Source: Planctomycetales bacterium (GTDB lineage: Bacteria; Planctomycetota; Planctomycetia; Isosphaerales; Isosphaeraceae). From it: a stretch of 32,555 bases of DNA. Of this stretch, positions 1-8,194 are shown in pieces (the stretch's first letter is position 1; every line of letters starts with the position of its first letter). The stretch spans positions 1 through 32,555 of the forward strand of contig DAIDHX010000098.1 in the NCBI GenBank assembly GCA_027451885.1, written 5' to 3'. The position numbers and the translations under genes are program-made. The notes under the pieces are model-generated. The model made no database searches, was not told the DNA's origin, and was given only the letters and a program-made list of their open reading frames with translations.

Positions 1-978
1 GGAGCGGGCCGTCTCGGCGATCGCGAGCGCGAAATCGTCCCCCGAAACCTGCTGCGCGGCCGTGACCAGGGTGTGGAAATCGGGGGTGAGCTGGCGGCCG
101 ATGAGCGCGAGGTTGCGCACATATTTAAAATAGATTGTAAGTGCCTGCGGCGTGAGCCGCTCGGCCGCGCGCGGGTGGGTTCGACGCAGCCGTTCCCGGG
201 CGTCGAGCACGAGCTCCTTGACGCCGTCGACGGAGAGATTGTCGTCGGGTTCGAGCGTGCGCCTGCCGCGCTCATAGAGGCCGGTGATGTACGGCAGCTC
301 GCCCAGCACAAAGAGGAGTGTACTGGGATCCACGGGATAGGCGGCCGTGGGCCGGGGGGGCGCATCGGGCGTGGGCGCGGGCAGGTTGCGGGAATAGGCG
401 TCCTTGATCCAGGGCCAGTCGAGGATCGAGCAGACGAAAAGGATGCGCTTCTTGCGGGCTTCGAGCGCGTGGAGCTGCCTGGCCATCCAGGCGATGCGTG
501 CGCGGGTTTGGGGGTGCTCGGGGGCGGCCACGGCCGGCAAGAGCGCCGCGGCAAAGCGCTCCAGGCTCACCCGCTTGAGTGCATAAGGATCGGGGAACTC
601 GCCGGTCACGGCCACGAACCCCGAGGTCTCAAGATCGATGAACGCACGCTCGATCCGTTCCTCGGCCGCGACTCGCAGCGCGGCGATCACACCCTGGCAG
701 GGATCGATGGGAACGTAGCTGTAGCCGCGATCACCCGCCTCATCCTCGCTATCCGGCTGGACGACGATCGAAATCTCCGGCAGCCCCGCCACCGCGGTTT
801 CCACGTCCTCCTGAAACGAAGGAGGCAAGGGGACGGCCAGGCAATCGTAGTCCACGCGGAGCAGCTCGTCCCGCACCACAACCGCGCAATCCCCCGCGCC
901 ATGGATGATCGGCAACACCCGAATCCGTGGCGAAAGCGCCAGGAATTCCTCAGTCGAGCCTGGCTCCGGGTCCGGCAT
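1..978 (-). CDS. Conserved hypothetical protein, possibly EreA/TIKI/DUF5682-like (3' end outside window)
   Basis: The frame is open for 326 codons from an ATG at 978 down to base 1 with no stop, so the C-terminus lies outside the window. The start is supported by a perfect AGGAGG (986-991) seven bases upstream. I do not recognise the family with certainty. The N-terminus has a beta strand ending in an HG pair (residues 26-27, RVLPIIHGAGD), then D45 and a second strand running into VPLPPSF. Around residues 160-190 there is an R..WMA helix followed by a strand (ILFVCSILDW). This order resembles the TIKI/TraB/erythromycin-esterase superfamily and DUF5682 proteins (strand with HG, later RE..MA helix, then a strand with a catalytic His). 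The last His appears to be Asp187 here. DUF5682 genes often sit in MoxR-ATPase clusters, and a MoxR-type ATPase is encoded at 4756-5736, though three + strand genes intervene. Coding is secure; the superfamily link is inference. Confidence 0.72.
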   Translation of the reverse strand, partial: MPDPEPGSTEEFLALSPRIRVLPIIHGAGDCAVVVRDELLRVDYDCLAVPLPPSFQEDVETAVAGLPEISIVVQPDSEDEAGDRGYSYVPIDPCQGVIAALRVAAEERIERAFIDLETSGFVAVTGEFPDPYALKRVSLERFAAALLPAVAAPEHPQTRARIAWMARQLHALEARKKRILFVCSILDWPWIKDAYSRNLPAPTPDAPPRPTAAYPVDPSTLLFVLGELPYITGLYERGRRTLEPDDNLSVDGVKELVLDARERLRRTHPRAAERLTPQALTIYFKYVRNLALIGRQLTPDFHTLVTAAQQVSGDDFALAIAETARS

Positions 979-985
979 TCCCTGT

Positions 986-991
986 CCTCCT
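986..991 (-). promoter_or_regulatory. Shine-Dalgarno AGGAGG of the gene starting at 978
   Basis: A perfect AGGAGG on the minus strand with seven bases to the ATG at 978. It fixes the start and rules out the overlapping ATG-initiated frame that begins just upstream, whose product is arginine-rich and resembles no protein. Confidence 0.75.
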
Positions 992-1121
992 CATGCCCCT
1001 TGCAATTCACTGGCCGATCACAGCCAGGCGGGCTCGACCCCGATGGCTCGGCGTTCTATTCTAGCTTGGCAGGAGCCCGGCGGCGAAGACCGGGACGCCC
1101 AGGCAGTTGGGATTGTGCTCG

Positions 1122-1982
1122 ATGACACCAATCCGGCAATGGCTCTCCCGTGTTTTTCCACCGCTGCCGATCCGTGGCAAGCTCTGGACGTACGTGATCT
1201 TACTGTCAGCGTACGGCCTGGGTGTGAGTATTGCCATCGACCAGGGCCATCTGCCGCCGATCGAGTGGGGCGCGGAATCGACGGTCCTGAACGGCCTGGT
1301 GCTCGGCTTCTTCATTAGCTTTCGAAACACCCATGCCTATGACCGCTGGTGGGAAGCGCGCAAGCTCTGGGGCCAGCTTACCAACGAATCGCGCAACCTT
1401 TGCCTCAAGATCCAGGCGCTGCCGGAAATCCGCGATTCCGAGCGTGAGTCGCTGGGCCGGCTGGTGATTGATTTCGCCTGGGCGCTGCTCGAGCATTTGC
1501 GGAAATCGGACCCTGCGCAGCCATCGGCGGCCGATCCGGCCGCGGCGGCGCCTGAGCATCGCCCCAGCCGCATCGCCGCCCAGATCGCCACCCAGATCCA
1601 GCAGCTCCGGGCGCGAGGCGCCATCGATTCGTTCAATGTCCTTTGGCTCAACGACGAGCTGCGCAACTTCATGCAAGTCTGCGGCGCCTGCGAACGCATT
1701 CGAACCACGCCGCTCTCGAGCTCTTACCGCGCACTCCTGCGGCACGGGCTGGCCATCTATCTGGCCATCGCACCCTTCTATCTGATCGAGGACACCGGGC
1801 TGTCCGGCTTTCCAATCTTCGTTCTCGCCGCCTATTTCTTGCTGGGCATCGAGCTCGTGGCCGAGGACATCGAGGAACCCTTCGGCGAAGGCGGAGAGAA
1901 CCTGCCGCTCGAACGGTATTGCACCACGATCGAGCGTTCCACACGCGAGCTGCTCGGCCTCGCTCCACCGCACGCGGAGTAA
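1122..1982 (+). CDS. Bestrophin-family (RFP-TM, YneE-like) chloride channel
   Basis: A 286-residue integral membrane protein, within the usual 280-310 of bacterial bestrophins, which form pentameric anion channels in the cytoplasmic membrane. Hydrophobic helices lie at about 22-39 and 53-67. The family signature follows at 67-80: FRNTHAYDRWWEAR, with the conserved Arg, Asn, Tyr, Arg and Trp-Trp-Glu. The C-terminal third has two more hydrophobic segments (IYLAIAPFYL and FPIFVLAAYFLLGIEL) and then the conserved EDIEEPFG, which in bestrophins sits at the cytoplasmic Ca-clasp and neck region. I chose ATG 1122. An in-frame TTG at 1107 would add five residues, and neither start has a strong Shine-Dalgarno. 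It appears monocistronic and divergent from the gene at 1-978. The transported ion is inferred from the family only. Confidence 0.9.
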   Translation: MTPIRQWLSRVFPPLPIRGKLWTYVILLSAYGLGVSIAIDQGHLPPIEWGAESTVLNGLVLGFFISFRNTHAYDRWWEARKLWGQLTNESRNLCLKIQALPEIRDSERESLGRLVIDFAWALLEHLRKSDPAQPSAADPAAAAPEHRPSRIAAQIATQIQQLRARGAIDSFNVLWLNDELRNFMQVCGACERIRTTPLSSSYRALLRHGLAIYLAIAPFYLIEDTGLSGFPIFVLAAYFLLGIELVAEDIEEPFGEGGENLPLERYCTTIERSTRELLGLAPPHAE

Positions 1983-2515
1983 GTGACAGCCACGCGGCCA
2001 GCAGGCTCAAGAGCAAGCCCTGGCCATGCACCCAGACCAAATCGATCCCGAACAGGCGCGGCAGTGGAACCGGTCCCGATCCGCGAACGATTCCTCACAA
2101 TCGTGCGACAGATCGAAGACCGGCCCCACCGTCAACCGCGCAGGGCCGGCGTGCATCCAGGGGAGGCCGACCCAGCGAGGATTGCGGGAATTGATGCCGC
2201 CCGCCGAGACGGGCGAAACCTCTCCCTCGGCTCAATGAGCGACAATTGCCGCGACCTGGGCCCGCCTTTTTGCTGAATTCAGATTTAGCCTTCATTTTCC
2301 GACTGAAGTGAACCTGTTTGGCGACGATCCGGGCCTTTCCAGGGGTGATTGACGCCTACCGAAACGTGGTGATCGTGCGACACATGGCGGGGCCCGCCCG
2401 GGCCATCCCCAGGTCGTGCACGAGCTTTTCTTGCATGTACTTACGCAGGTGCCAGGCGCGGGGCCACCGCGCCCTTTTCGACGTCCGCGCATCGGGTGCG
2501 CGGAGGAGGCGGTCA
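1983..2515. other. Gene-poor gap; no convincing gene
   Basis: This 533-base stretch separates the bestrophin gene from the STAS-FHA-STAS gene. Short + frames at 1983-2276 and 2026-2238 give Arg/Pro/Ser-rich products without recognisable motifs or ribosome sites and were not called. On the minus strand a 56-codon frame (2356-2526) ends in a protein-like helix-rich stretch around AWHLRKYMQEKLVHDLGMA. It could be the remnant of a longer gene such as a transposase tail, but I cannot assign it. The region 2265-2310 is relatively AT-rich (tgctgaattcagatttagcc and beyond) and may hold a promoter for the downstream gene. No hairpin terminator is obvious. Confidence 0.5.
2502..2509 (+). promoter_or_regulatory. 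Shine-Dalgarno GGAGGAGG deciding the start at 2516
   Basis: GGAGGAGG lies six bases before ATG 2516. The frame stays open upstream to a TTG at 2318, but those 66 extra codons encode a Cys/Arg-rich stretch with no domain character. The strong ribosome site therefore favours the shorter 518-residue protein. Confidence 0.7.
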
Positions 2516-4072
2516 ATGTCGAGCATGGGGCTCGCGATTCCACTGGGCGAGGCGAATCACGTTGTTTCCACGCCCGCGCTCGCCGCGGAGGCGCTTGGGC
2601 TCAAGCGCAGGATCGATCCGGAGCGTACGAGCTTCCAGCGGCTCGAGGAATGGATCTCATCGACGATCGACGCCGATGCCGTGCTGCCTGGACATGGCGG
2701 CTCGATCTGGAACCGGTTGATCAAGGGGCTGCCGGGCGCACGTCGGCGCGGGCCGGCCGCCGGCTCGGCAACGCGGAACCTGCCGCCGGTGTGGGCCCAC
2801 TTTCGCGTCGCTTACAAGCGAGGGATCACGATCGTCACTCTGGTTGACCGAAATCTCGTCAAGCCCGCTCGAGTCGAGGAGCTGCGGGCCGATTTGCTCG
2901 ATCTGATCGAGGCCGATAACCACCGCGTCGTCGTCGATTTCCGCGACGTCGAGCGGTTTTCGAGCTGGGTCGCGGCGATTCTGGTCGAGGCCGCCCGGCG
3001 CGCGGCCGCAAAGCCAGGCGGCATGCTCAAGGTCTGCGGAATCGACCCGCGCGACGCGCGTGTCTTCGCGATCGCGGGACCCAATCGGATCGTCTTCGCG
3101 GCCGACGAACCGGCCGCCCTGGACACCCCCTGGCCCGCCGATCCCGCTCCACCCGCGCTGCCGGTTGAGATCCTCGCCGCGCTGCTTTCCAGCGCGGATG
3201 CCCAGGCGATGGGCGAACAAGCCCCCACAACGCGTGTCCCTGCCACGCGCGACTCCACCCACGCCAGCCGGAGCAGGCTCACCCTGCTCATTCAGCTTGG
3301 CGGCAACAAACCGCGCCCGATCCCAGTGAACAAGGATCGCTACGTGGTCGGCCGCCAGCAAGGCTGCGACCTGCGAATCAACTCCCCCCTGATCAGCAAG
3401 CGGCACGCCGTGTTCCTCGCGCGCAACGGCCAGTACTTTGTGCAGGATCTCGCCAGTACGAACGGCACGATCGTCCGGGGCAAACCGCTCCGAAACGCCG
3501 AGATCCCGGTGCAACACGGTGATCGCGTGCAGATCGGTCCGGCGGTGTGCACGCTGCGTATCGAGCCGGTCGATCCCAGCAAGCGCGGCCGCTCGCTCGC
3601 TCACGATGCGTCACTGCCTGAGCTCGATTGCGCACCCGAGGATCCAGGCCCAACGCTCGCGTTTCCAACCTCCGGGCCAGACCGCGCGTTCCTCGAAGAA
3701 CGTTTCGCCTTCGAGCTGGTGCAAGACGCGCTCGTGGCCACGCCTCGGATGTCGAACCTGCTTGGCGATGAGGAAATCGACGCCCTCCGCGAAGCGCTCC
3801 GGCTCTCACGCCACGATGCCGGCTGCCTTCGCCTGGTGGTGAATCTCGAGAATATCGACCGCGTCGCGCCCCGGGCCATCGGCGTCCTGCTCGCGCATCA
3901 CCTGCGGCTGCATGATCAGGGGGGCGCGATGCGCATCTGCCAGGCCCGGGCGCGGGTGATGACCGTGCTGCACCAGGTGCGGCTCACCATGCTCGTGGAG
4001 TGTTACCCCTCGCTCGACCAGGCCGTGCTCGACGCCTGGCCGCGCGCAAGCGCGCCCGCCGCGCGCGAGTGA
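2516..4072 (+). CDS. STAS-FHA-STAS signalling protein (anti-anti-sigma-like domains flanking a phosphothreonine-binding domain)
   Basis: The 518-residue soluble protein has three regulatory modules. Residues 1-95 are unassigned. A STAS (SpoIIAA-like) domain spans about 97-205, with VVVDFRDVERFSSW matching the phospho-acceptor loop and Ser149/Ser150 at the acceptor position. An FHA domain spans about 255-350 with all hallmark residues: Gly279-Arg280, Ser294-x-x-His297 and Ser314-Thr-Asn316-Gly. A second STAS-like domain covers about 398-508, but its equivalent loop reads ENIDRVAPRAIG, with Ala-Pro where Ser is expected, so it cannot be phosphorylated there. STAS domains are controlled by Ser/Thr kinases of the SpoIIAB/RsbW type, and FHA domains bind phosphothreonine proteins. 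The combination suggests a scaffold linking a Hanks-type kinase to an anti-sigma partner switch. No kinase or sigma factor gene is nearby, so partners are unknown. Confidence 0.88.
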   Translation: MSSMGLAIPLGEANHVVSTPALAAEALGLKRRIDPERTSFQRLEEWISSTIDADAVLPGHGGSIWNRLIKGLPGARRRGPAAGSATRNLPPVWAHFRVAYKRGITIVTLVDRNLVKPARVEELRADLLDLIEADNHRVVVDFRDVERFSSWVAAILVEAARRAAAKPGGMLKVCGIDPRDARVFAIAGPNRIVFAADEPAALDTPWPADPAPPALPVEILAALLSSADAQAMGEQAPTTRVPATRDSTHASRSRLTLLIQLGGNKPRPIPVNKDRYVVGRQQGCDLRINSPLISKRHAVFLARNGQYFVQDLASTNGTIVRGKPLRNAEIPVQHGDRVQIGPAVCTLRIEPVDPSKRGRSLAHDASLPELDCAPEDPGPTLAFPTSGPDRAFLEERFAFELVQDALVATPRMSNLLGDEEIDALREALRLSRHDAGCLRLVVNLENIDRVAPRAIGVLLAHHLRLHDQGGAMRICQARARVMTVLHQVRLTMLVECYPSLDQAVLDAWPRASAPAARE

Positions 4073-4144
4073 ACCCCCGGCGCGAATCCTCTTGCTCGAG
4101 ATTGCCCCCACGTTCCCGCTTCGAATCCTGATTGGAGGGAGATC

Positions 4145-4789
4145 ATGACACGGCTCGGTCTGGCAGGATGGGAATCGCTTCTTGATCTATCACTTCATGA
4201 GATTTTAAGTGCGCTTTTAATTGGTAGTGCGATGGCCGTGGTACTCGGCGGCTGCTTCGCGCTTGCGCGCAAGCGGATCGCCGATGCGCCGCCGGTGGTT
4301 GGACTCATGGTGCTCGTGGCAAGCGCGCTTGCGATGGCGCTTACGCTGGGATTCATCAAGGAAAGGGAGCAGAATCCCTCGCTTCCGAGCGCAGGCGAGC
4401 GCGCGCTGTTCGCGGGGCAGCCCGCGCCTGCGCCGGCACCCCCTGGCGCGCCGTCCCACGGGCCCATGCCGGGATTTCCGCCGCGCCCGCACTGGCTCGC
4501 CCCGGGCAGCTTCCTCTCTGCCCAGATCATGCGCCTGGCGGACGCCAACGGCGACGGCCGGCTCTCTCACGAAGAAGCCAGGCAGACGCTTGAAACGCTG
4601 CTGAGCGAAGCGGCTGGCTCCGAGCAGGACTCGATGAGCCAGGGGGATCTTGAGGCAGCGATCAACAGGCAGCTCTTCCCAGCGCACGCGCGGCGGGGAG
4701 ACGGCGGCCCAGGCCGCGGCCCCGACAACGGGCGAGCCCATGCCGCGCGCCTGCGTCAATCGTCGGAATCGTCGTCGCGGTCAGGATGA
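4145..4789 (+). CDS. Small membrane protein with two TM helices and one EF-hand
   Basis: A 214-residue protein with a strong ribosome site (GGAGGGAGATC directly before ATG 4145). Transmembrane helices lie at about 20-41 and 50-71, followed by a Pro/Ala/Gly-rich linker (92-120). A helix leads into a textbook 12-residue EF-hand loop, [12 protein letters not shown], with ligands Asp133, Asn135, Asp137, Ser141 and Glu144. A second helix pair (147-177) follows but its loop is degenerate ([16 protein letters not shown]), so only one calcium site is credible. The tail is Gly/Arg/Ser-rich. EF-hand proteins are abundant in planctomycetes; the function here is unknown. The last 34 bases overlap the 3' end of the convergent MoxR gene. 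It lies 72 bases after the STAS-FHA-STAS gene and may be co-transcribed with it. Confidence 0.8.
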   Translation: MTRLGLAGWESLLDLSLHEILSALLIGSAMAVVLGGCFALARKRIADAPPVVGLMVLVASALAMALTLGFIKEREQNPSLPSAGERALFAGQPAPAPAPPGAPSHGPMPGFPPRPHWLAPGSFLSAQIMRLADANGDGRLSHEEARQTLETLLSEAAGSEQDSMSQGDLEAAINRQLFPAHARRGDGGPGRGPDNGRAHAARLRQSSESSSRSG

Positions 4790-5736
4790 AGCGGATCGTC
4801 GGGTCCAAAGAACAGATCGCCAAGGCCCAGCGGCGACTGCTGACCGCCGAGCGATCCGCGCTTCTTGCGGGCCAGCCTGGCAAGGTCAAGCGCCTCCTCG
4901 CCGAGCACGCGCAGAAGCGCTTCACGCCAGGCGGTATCGCGGCTCATGGGGTGCGCGGGATCCTGAGCCATCCGCTTGATCGCGTAACGCAGGAGAGTGA
5001 TCCCATCGCGCGGCGAAAACTCCAGCTTGAGCTCGTGCGCCTGCTGGAGAAACTCAACGGTCAGCGCGAGCAGCGCGTCCTCCGCGAAGGGGAGATGATA
5101 CTTCAGAATCGCCATCTCGTCCCCGCGTGAGGGGAATCCAAGCGCGAGCGTGGGCTGCAAGCGCGAAAGAATGTAGTCGGGCACCTCGTAGGTTGACTCG
5201 TCCTCATTCATCGTGACGCAGACTCGGAAGGCGGGATCCGCCGGAATGCTGATGCCGGCCGCGACGCTTTCGACGTAGCGGCGATGGTCAAGCAAGGGGG
5301 CGAGGCTGGCCCATGACTTCTCGTTCATGCGGTTGCCCTCGTCGAGCACACACACGCCGCCCGTGAGCATGGCGGAAACAAGGGGGGAAGCGTGATAGGC
5401 GATCTTGCCGTTCTCAGCGAGCACGGGCGAGACGATGAGATCCTCGGGCCTCGTATCGGCGGTGCACTGGTTGATGAAGATGGGCTGTTTGCGTGTCCGG
5501 GCCGCGGCGGTGGCGAGGGTTGTCTTGCCGATCCCGGGCGGCCCAGTGAGCCGGGGAGAAAGCGGCAAGTCGCGCTCATCGACCACGAGCCAGCACGCCA
5601 GAAGCTGACGCAAGACCTCGCGTTGACCGATCCATTCCTCGTGGGAGCGGTCGGGCATCGCCAGCCGCAAGGGGACGCCATCCACATTCACAACACGAGG
5701 CGACGCGACCGGTTCGCTCGCCGGCTTACTGGCCAT
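4756..5736 (-). CDS. MoxR-type AAA+ ATPase (AAA_5 family)
   Basis: The 326-residue cytoplasmic ATPase has Walker A GPPGIGKT (65-72), Walker [10 protein letters not shown] (128-136; Asp132 and Glu133), sensor-1 Asn177 in VCVTMNEDE, and an arginine-finger candidate in ILSRLQP (Ser191-Arg192). MoxR proteins are chaperone-like ATPases that usually work with a von Willebrand factor A protein to mature or insert metal cofactors or assemble complexes. No VWA partner is visible in this window. The C-terminal lid region (about 215-290) is helical and the protein ends in an acidic tail rich in Asp. The start at 5736 has GAGAGG upstream. The final codons overlap the convergent EF-hand gene by 34 bases, so both acidic and basic tails are encoded by the same DNA. 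A role with the DUF5682-like protein at 1-978 is possible but unproven. Confidence 0.9.
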   Translation of the reverse strand: MASKPASEPVASPRVVNVDGVPLRLAMPDRSHEEWIGQREVLRQLLACWLVVDERDLPLSPRLTGPPGIGKTTLATAAARTRKQPIFINQCTADTRPEDLIVSPVLAENGKIAYHASPLVSAMLTGGVCVLDEGNRMNEKSWASLAPLLDHRRYVESVAAGISIPADPAFRVCVTMNEDESTYEVPDYILSRLQPTLALGFPSRGDEMAILKYHLPFAEDALLALTVEFLQQAHELKLEFSPRDGITLLRYAIKRMAQDPAHPMSRDTAWREALLRVLGEEALDLARLARKKRGSLGGQQSPLGLGDLFFGPDDPLHPDRDDDSDD

Positions 5737-5906
5737 GGTCCGATGATCCTCTCACAGGTCCGCCGAGCGATTTGACTCCGAGGGCCGCTCAGTGGATCTG
5801 ATCCTACCCGCTCCGCGGCGCCGGGGCGAGTCAAACTCGGTTGCCCGTGATCCCAGGAGCCAGCGCCGCAACGCGCCCGAAGGCCATCGCCCCGAACCAG
5901 ATCAAC

Positions 5907-7748
5907 TCACGATGTGCTGGCGTCGCCTGAAAGCAGGCCGCGATTGCTCGTTACCAGCAAGCCGATGTAATCCACCGGGTTCGAGTCTCCGTTGAGCGTA
6001 CCAACCGCGATCACACAGACCCCCGCTCCGTCGGGCGCGGAATTGCCGCTGAAGGAATTCCCGCTGATTCCCAGGTCCGTCACGCCGCTGGCATCGATCG
6101 CGCCGCCAACCGCGGCCGCGGTGTTATCCGTGAAGCTGCTATTCGTGACCGCGAGCGATCCAGACGCCGCGCCCAGAATGGCGCCACCTTCTTTTGCCAT
6201 ATTATCCGTGAATACGATCATGTTAACATTTATAGACTCACCGTAGAGTGCGGCGAGGGCTCCGCCGGCGATCTGGGCGGAATTGCCCTCGAAAGTGGTC
6301 TGGGACACGGTGAAATCCGTGTCCCGCAGGCTATAAACCGCCCCCGCCAGCGAGCCCGAGGAATTCCCCTTGAAGGTACTGCCAGAGACCGTGAACGACC
6401 CGTTGGAGATGGACGCGATCGCGCCGCCGTCGAGGCCTGCGCTTTCGCTTTCAAACTCGCAGCCGCTCACCCGCCCCGAGCCCAGGTTCTGGCCCAGGAT
6501 CCCGCCGCCGACGCTCGATGCCGTGTCGTTGCTGAAGCGGCAATCGCTCACGGCGAACGCCTGGGCGCCCACCACGCCGAGCGCGCCTCCAGAAGGCGCC
6601 AGGTTGCCGCTGAACGAACATACGCGGAGCATCGCCTGCTGGTCGTTCGTGGAACCAAACGCCCCACCCGAGTCGGTCGCCGAGTTCGCGGTGAATCGTG
6701 AATACGCGACATCCACCCCCGCGCCGTTCTCGCTGAAAATCGCGCCGCCGTCAAACCCAGCCGAGTTGTTCTCAAAGCTGCTCAGGAAGACGGAGGCGGC
6801 CTTCACGGCGGAGCTTTCGATCGCGCCGCCGTCGATCCCCGCGCTGTTGCCCGCGAAGTCGCTCCAGGCGACCAGCAGCCGCCCCGTGCTCTCAATCCCC
6901 CCGCCCATGCCCTCCGACGCCGTGTTCTGCTCAAATCCGCTCGCAAGGACCGTCGCGAACCCGCTGCTCCAGATTGCTCCTGCTTCATACTGGCTCGCGT
7001 TGCCGCTGAACGTGCAGGCGGAAACCGCCAGTAATCCCGAGTTATTGATCGCGCCCCCCTGCGAGACCTGCACGCTGAGATTGGCGCAATTGCCCGTGAA
7101 GCTGGTTCCGCTCACCACAAGGATCCCGGCATTATCAATCGCGCCGCCCGCGCTTGCGCGATTGGACGCGAACGCCGATCCATCCACCCGCAGCTCACCC
7201 TGGTTCTCGATCGCTCCGCCCTTGCCAGAAGCATTGTTATTGGATACCACCATGTTTTCAAGTGTAAGATTACCAAGGTTCAGGATCGCGCCGCCCGAAC
7301 CGTCAAAGCTCGCCGTGCCGGCGGGATTGGCCGCGACGCCGTTGCCGCCCACGAGATTAAGATTGATCATATGCACGTTTGAACCAAGAGCGATTTCGAA
7401 AATCCGTGACGCGCCCGCGTCTGAGATCGAAGGCGGCTGCGGCGACTCGCCGCGGATGGTGATGTTCTGGCTCAGAACCAGTTCGCCCTGGGTGAGCACG
7501 ATGGGGCCAGGGATCTGCGAGGTAAGCAGGATGGTGTCGCCGCGCTGGGCGTGATCGACGGCGTAGCGGAGCGTGCCGACCTCGCTTGCGACGTCCGCAT
7601 TGCTGGTCACGGTCAACGTTGAGAGCAAGGATCGGGCTTCCAGGCCGAGACACGCCGGGCGGAACGCTGCGCGACGCCGCGTCCGGCGCGAGTTGACACG
7701 GCGGGAGCGGACCAGCCGGTGCAGCGTGAATGGCAGGCTCGTTGGCAT
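5907..7748 (-). CDS. Exported GGAI/FxxN-repeat parallel beta-helix protein (Pmp-like)
   Basis: The 613-residue protein starts with a basic leader (RRTRRRAAFRP, residues 21-31) followed by GLEARSLLS (35-43). That is the planctomycete extracellular-protein signature usually seen as LExRxLLS, followed here by the customary strand and GTLRYAVDHA. From about residue 140 on it consists of some fifteen repeats of roughly 30 residues, built from a GGAI turn (nine exact copies, plus GGAL, GGGI and AGAI variants) and FxxN (FTGN, FSGN, FENN and others). These are the same two motifs that define chlamydial polymorphic membrane proteins, and they fold as a right-handed beta-helix. There is no C-terminal autotransporter barrel. 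I chose the start at 7748 because the signature follows it at the usual distance; the frame is open to 8003, but the extension is not protein-like. Likely a surface or secreted adhesin-like protein; ligand unknown. Confidence 0.85.
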   Translation of the reverse strand: MPTSLPFTLHRLVRSRRVNSRRTRRRAAFRPACLGLEARSLLSTLTVTSNADVASEVGTLRYAVDHAQRGDTILLTSQIPGPIVLTQGELVLSQNITIRGESPQPPSISDAGASRIFEIALGSNVHMINLNLVGGNGVAANPAGTASFDGSGGAILNLGNLTLENMVVSNNNASGKGGAIENQGELRVDGSAFASNRASAGGAIDNAGILVVSGTSFTGNCANLSVQVSQGGAINNSGLLAVSACTFSGNASQYEAGAIWSSGFATVLASGFEQNTASEGMGGGIESTGRLLVAWSDFAGNSAGIDGGAIESSAVKAASVFLSSFENNSAGFDGGAIFSENGAGVDVAYSRFTANSATDSGGAFGSTNDQQAMLRVCSFSGNLAPSGGALGVVGAQAFAVSDCRFSNDTASSVGGGILGQNLGSGRVSGCEFESESAGLDGGAIASISNGSFTVSGSTFKGNSSGSLAGAVYSLRDTDFTVSQTTFEGNSAQIAGGALAALYGESINVNMIVFTDNMAKEGGAILGAASGSLAVTNSSFTDNTAAAVGGAIDASGVTDLGISGNSFSGNSAPDGAGVCVIAVGTLNGDSNPVDYIGLLVTSNRGLLSGDASTS

Positions 7749-8194
7749 GGTGGATCCCCCGAGTGGTGGGGCGTCATTCGCCTGGAGGGTGACGAGGCGG
7801 GGCATGGTCCGGGTCGGCGCGGTTTGCTCGCATACGCCGCCGCCTTCAAAACCGTAGGCCAGGGCGCGTCTGATTTCCTGGGACGTGGTCGTAAGAAGAC
7901 GGTCGTTTCGCGATGGCGACGTGCGCTTCTGCCAGGCAGCGGCGCGGACCCTTTCAAGCCGCGGGCTGGGCCTGTGCACGCCGATGCTTGCTGCGGCATC
8001 CACCCCGGCCTGGATGGCGGACCGGCGGCCGCCAGGCCGTCACAAGGAGACGGTCGCCAATCAAGAAGTGCGCGGCCGATTCAAACCGGGAAGACAAAGG
8101 CGGATTGCCGCCTGCCACGGCTCGCGATACCCTCAAAGTCCCATTCACAGAATCGTCACAGGGATGCGCGCGCTCGATCCGCGGAGGATACACC
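7749..8194. other. Divergent intergenic region with no gene seen
   Basis: These 446 bases separate the beta-helix gene (-) from the DUF502 gene (+). Both neighbouring frames run open into the region, but with Arg/Pro-rich products lacking domain features. Ribosome sites and N-terminal signatures place the true starts at 7748 and 8195. The region should hold both promoters, but I could not identify a confident -35/-10 pair. I see no RNA gene or repeat. Confidence 0.5.
8183..8187 (+). promoter_or_regulatory. Shine-Dalgarno GGAGG for the DUF502 gene
   Basis: GGAGG lies seven bases before ATG 8195. It decides that start over the long upstream extension of the frame, which opens at 7913. Confidence 0.7.

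Noticed and set aside
73-1125. Long + strand open frame of 350 codons
   Set aside because: It is antisense to the 978-to-1 gene, which has a strong ribosome site and sensible hydrophobic and helical pattern. The + product is Gly/Arg/His-rich without domain features.
1983-2276. Two short + frames after the bestrophin gene
   Set aside because: No ribosome site, Arg/Pro/Ser-rich, no recognisable motif; more likely non-coding.
5907-7748. Possible CRISPR-like or satellite repeat from the regular 90-base spacing
   Set aside because: The period comes from codons of the GGAI/FxxN protein repeats; nucleotide copies differ and the frame is continuous.
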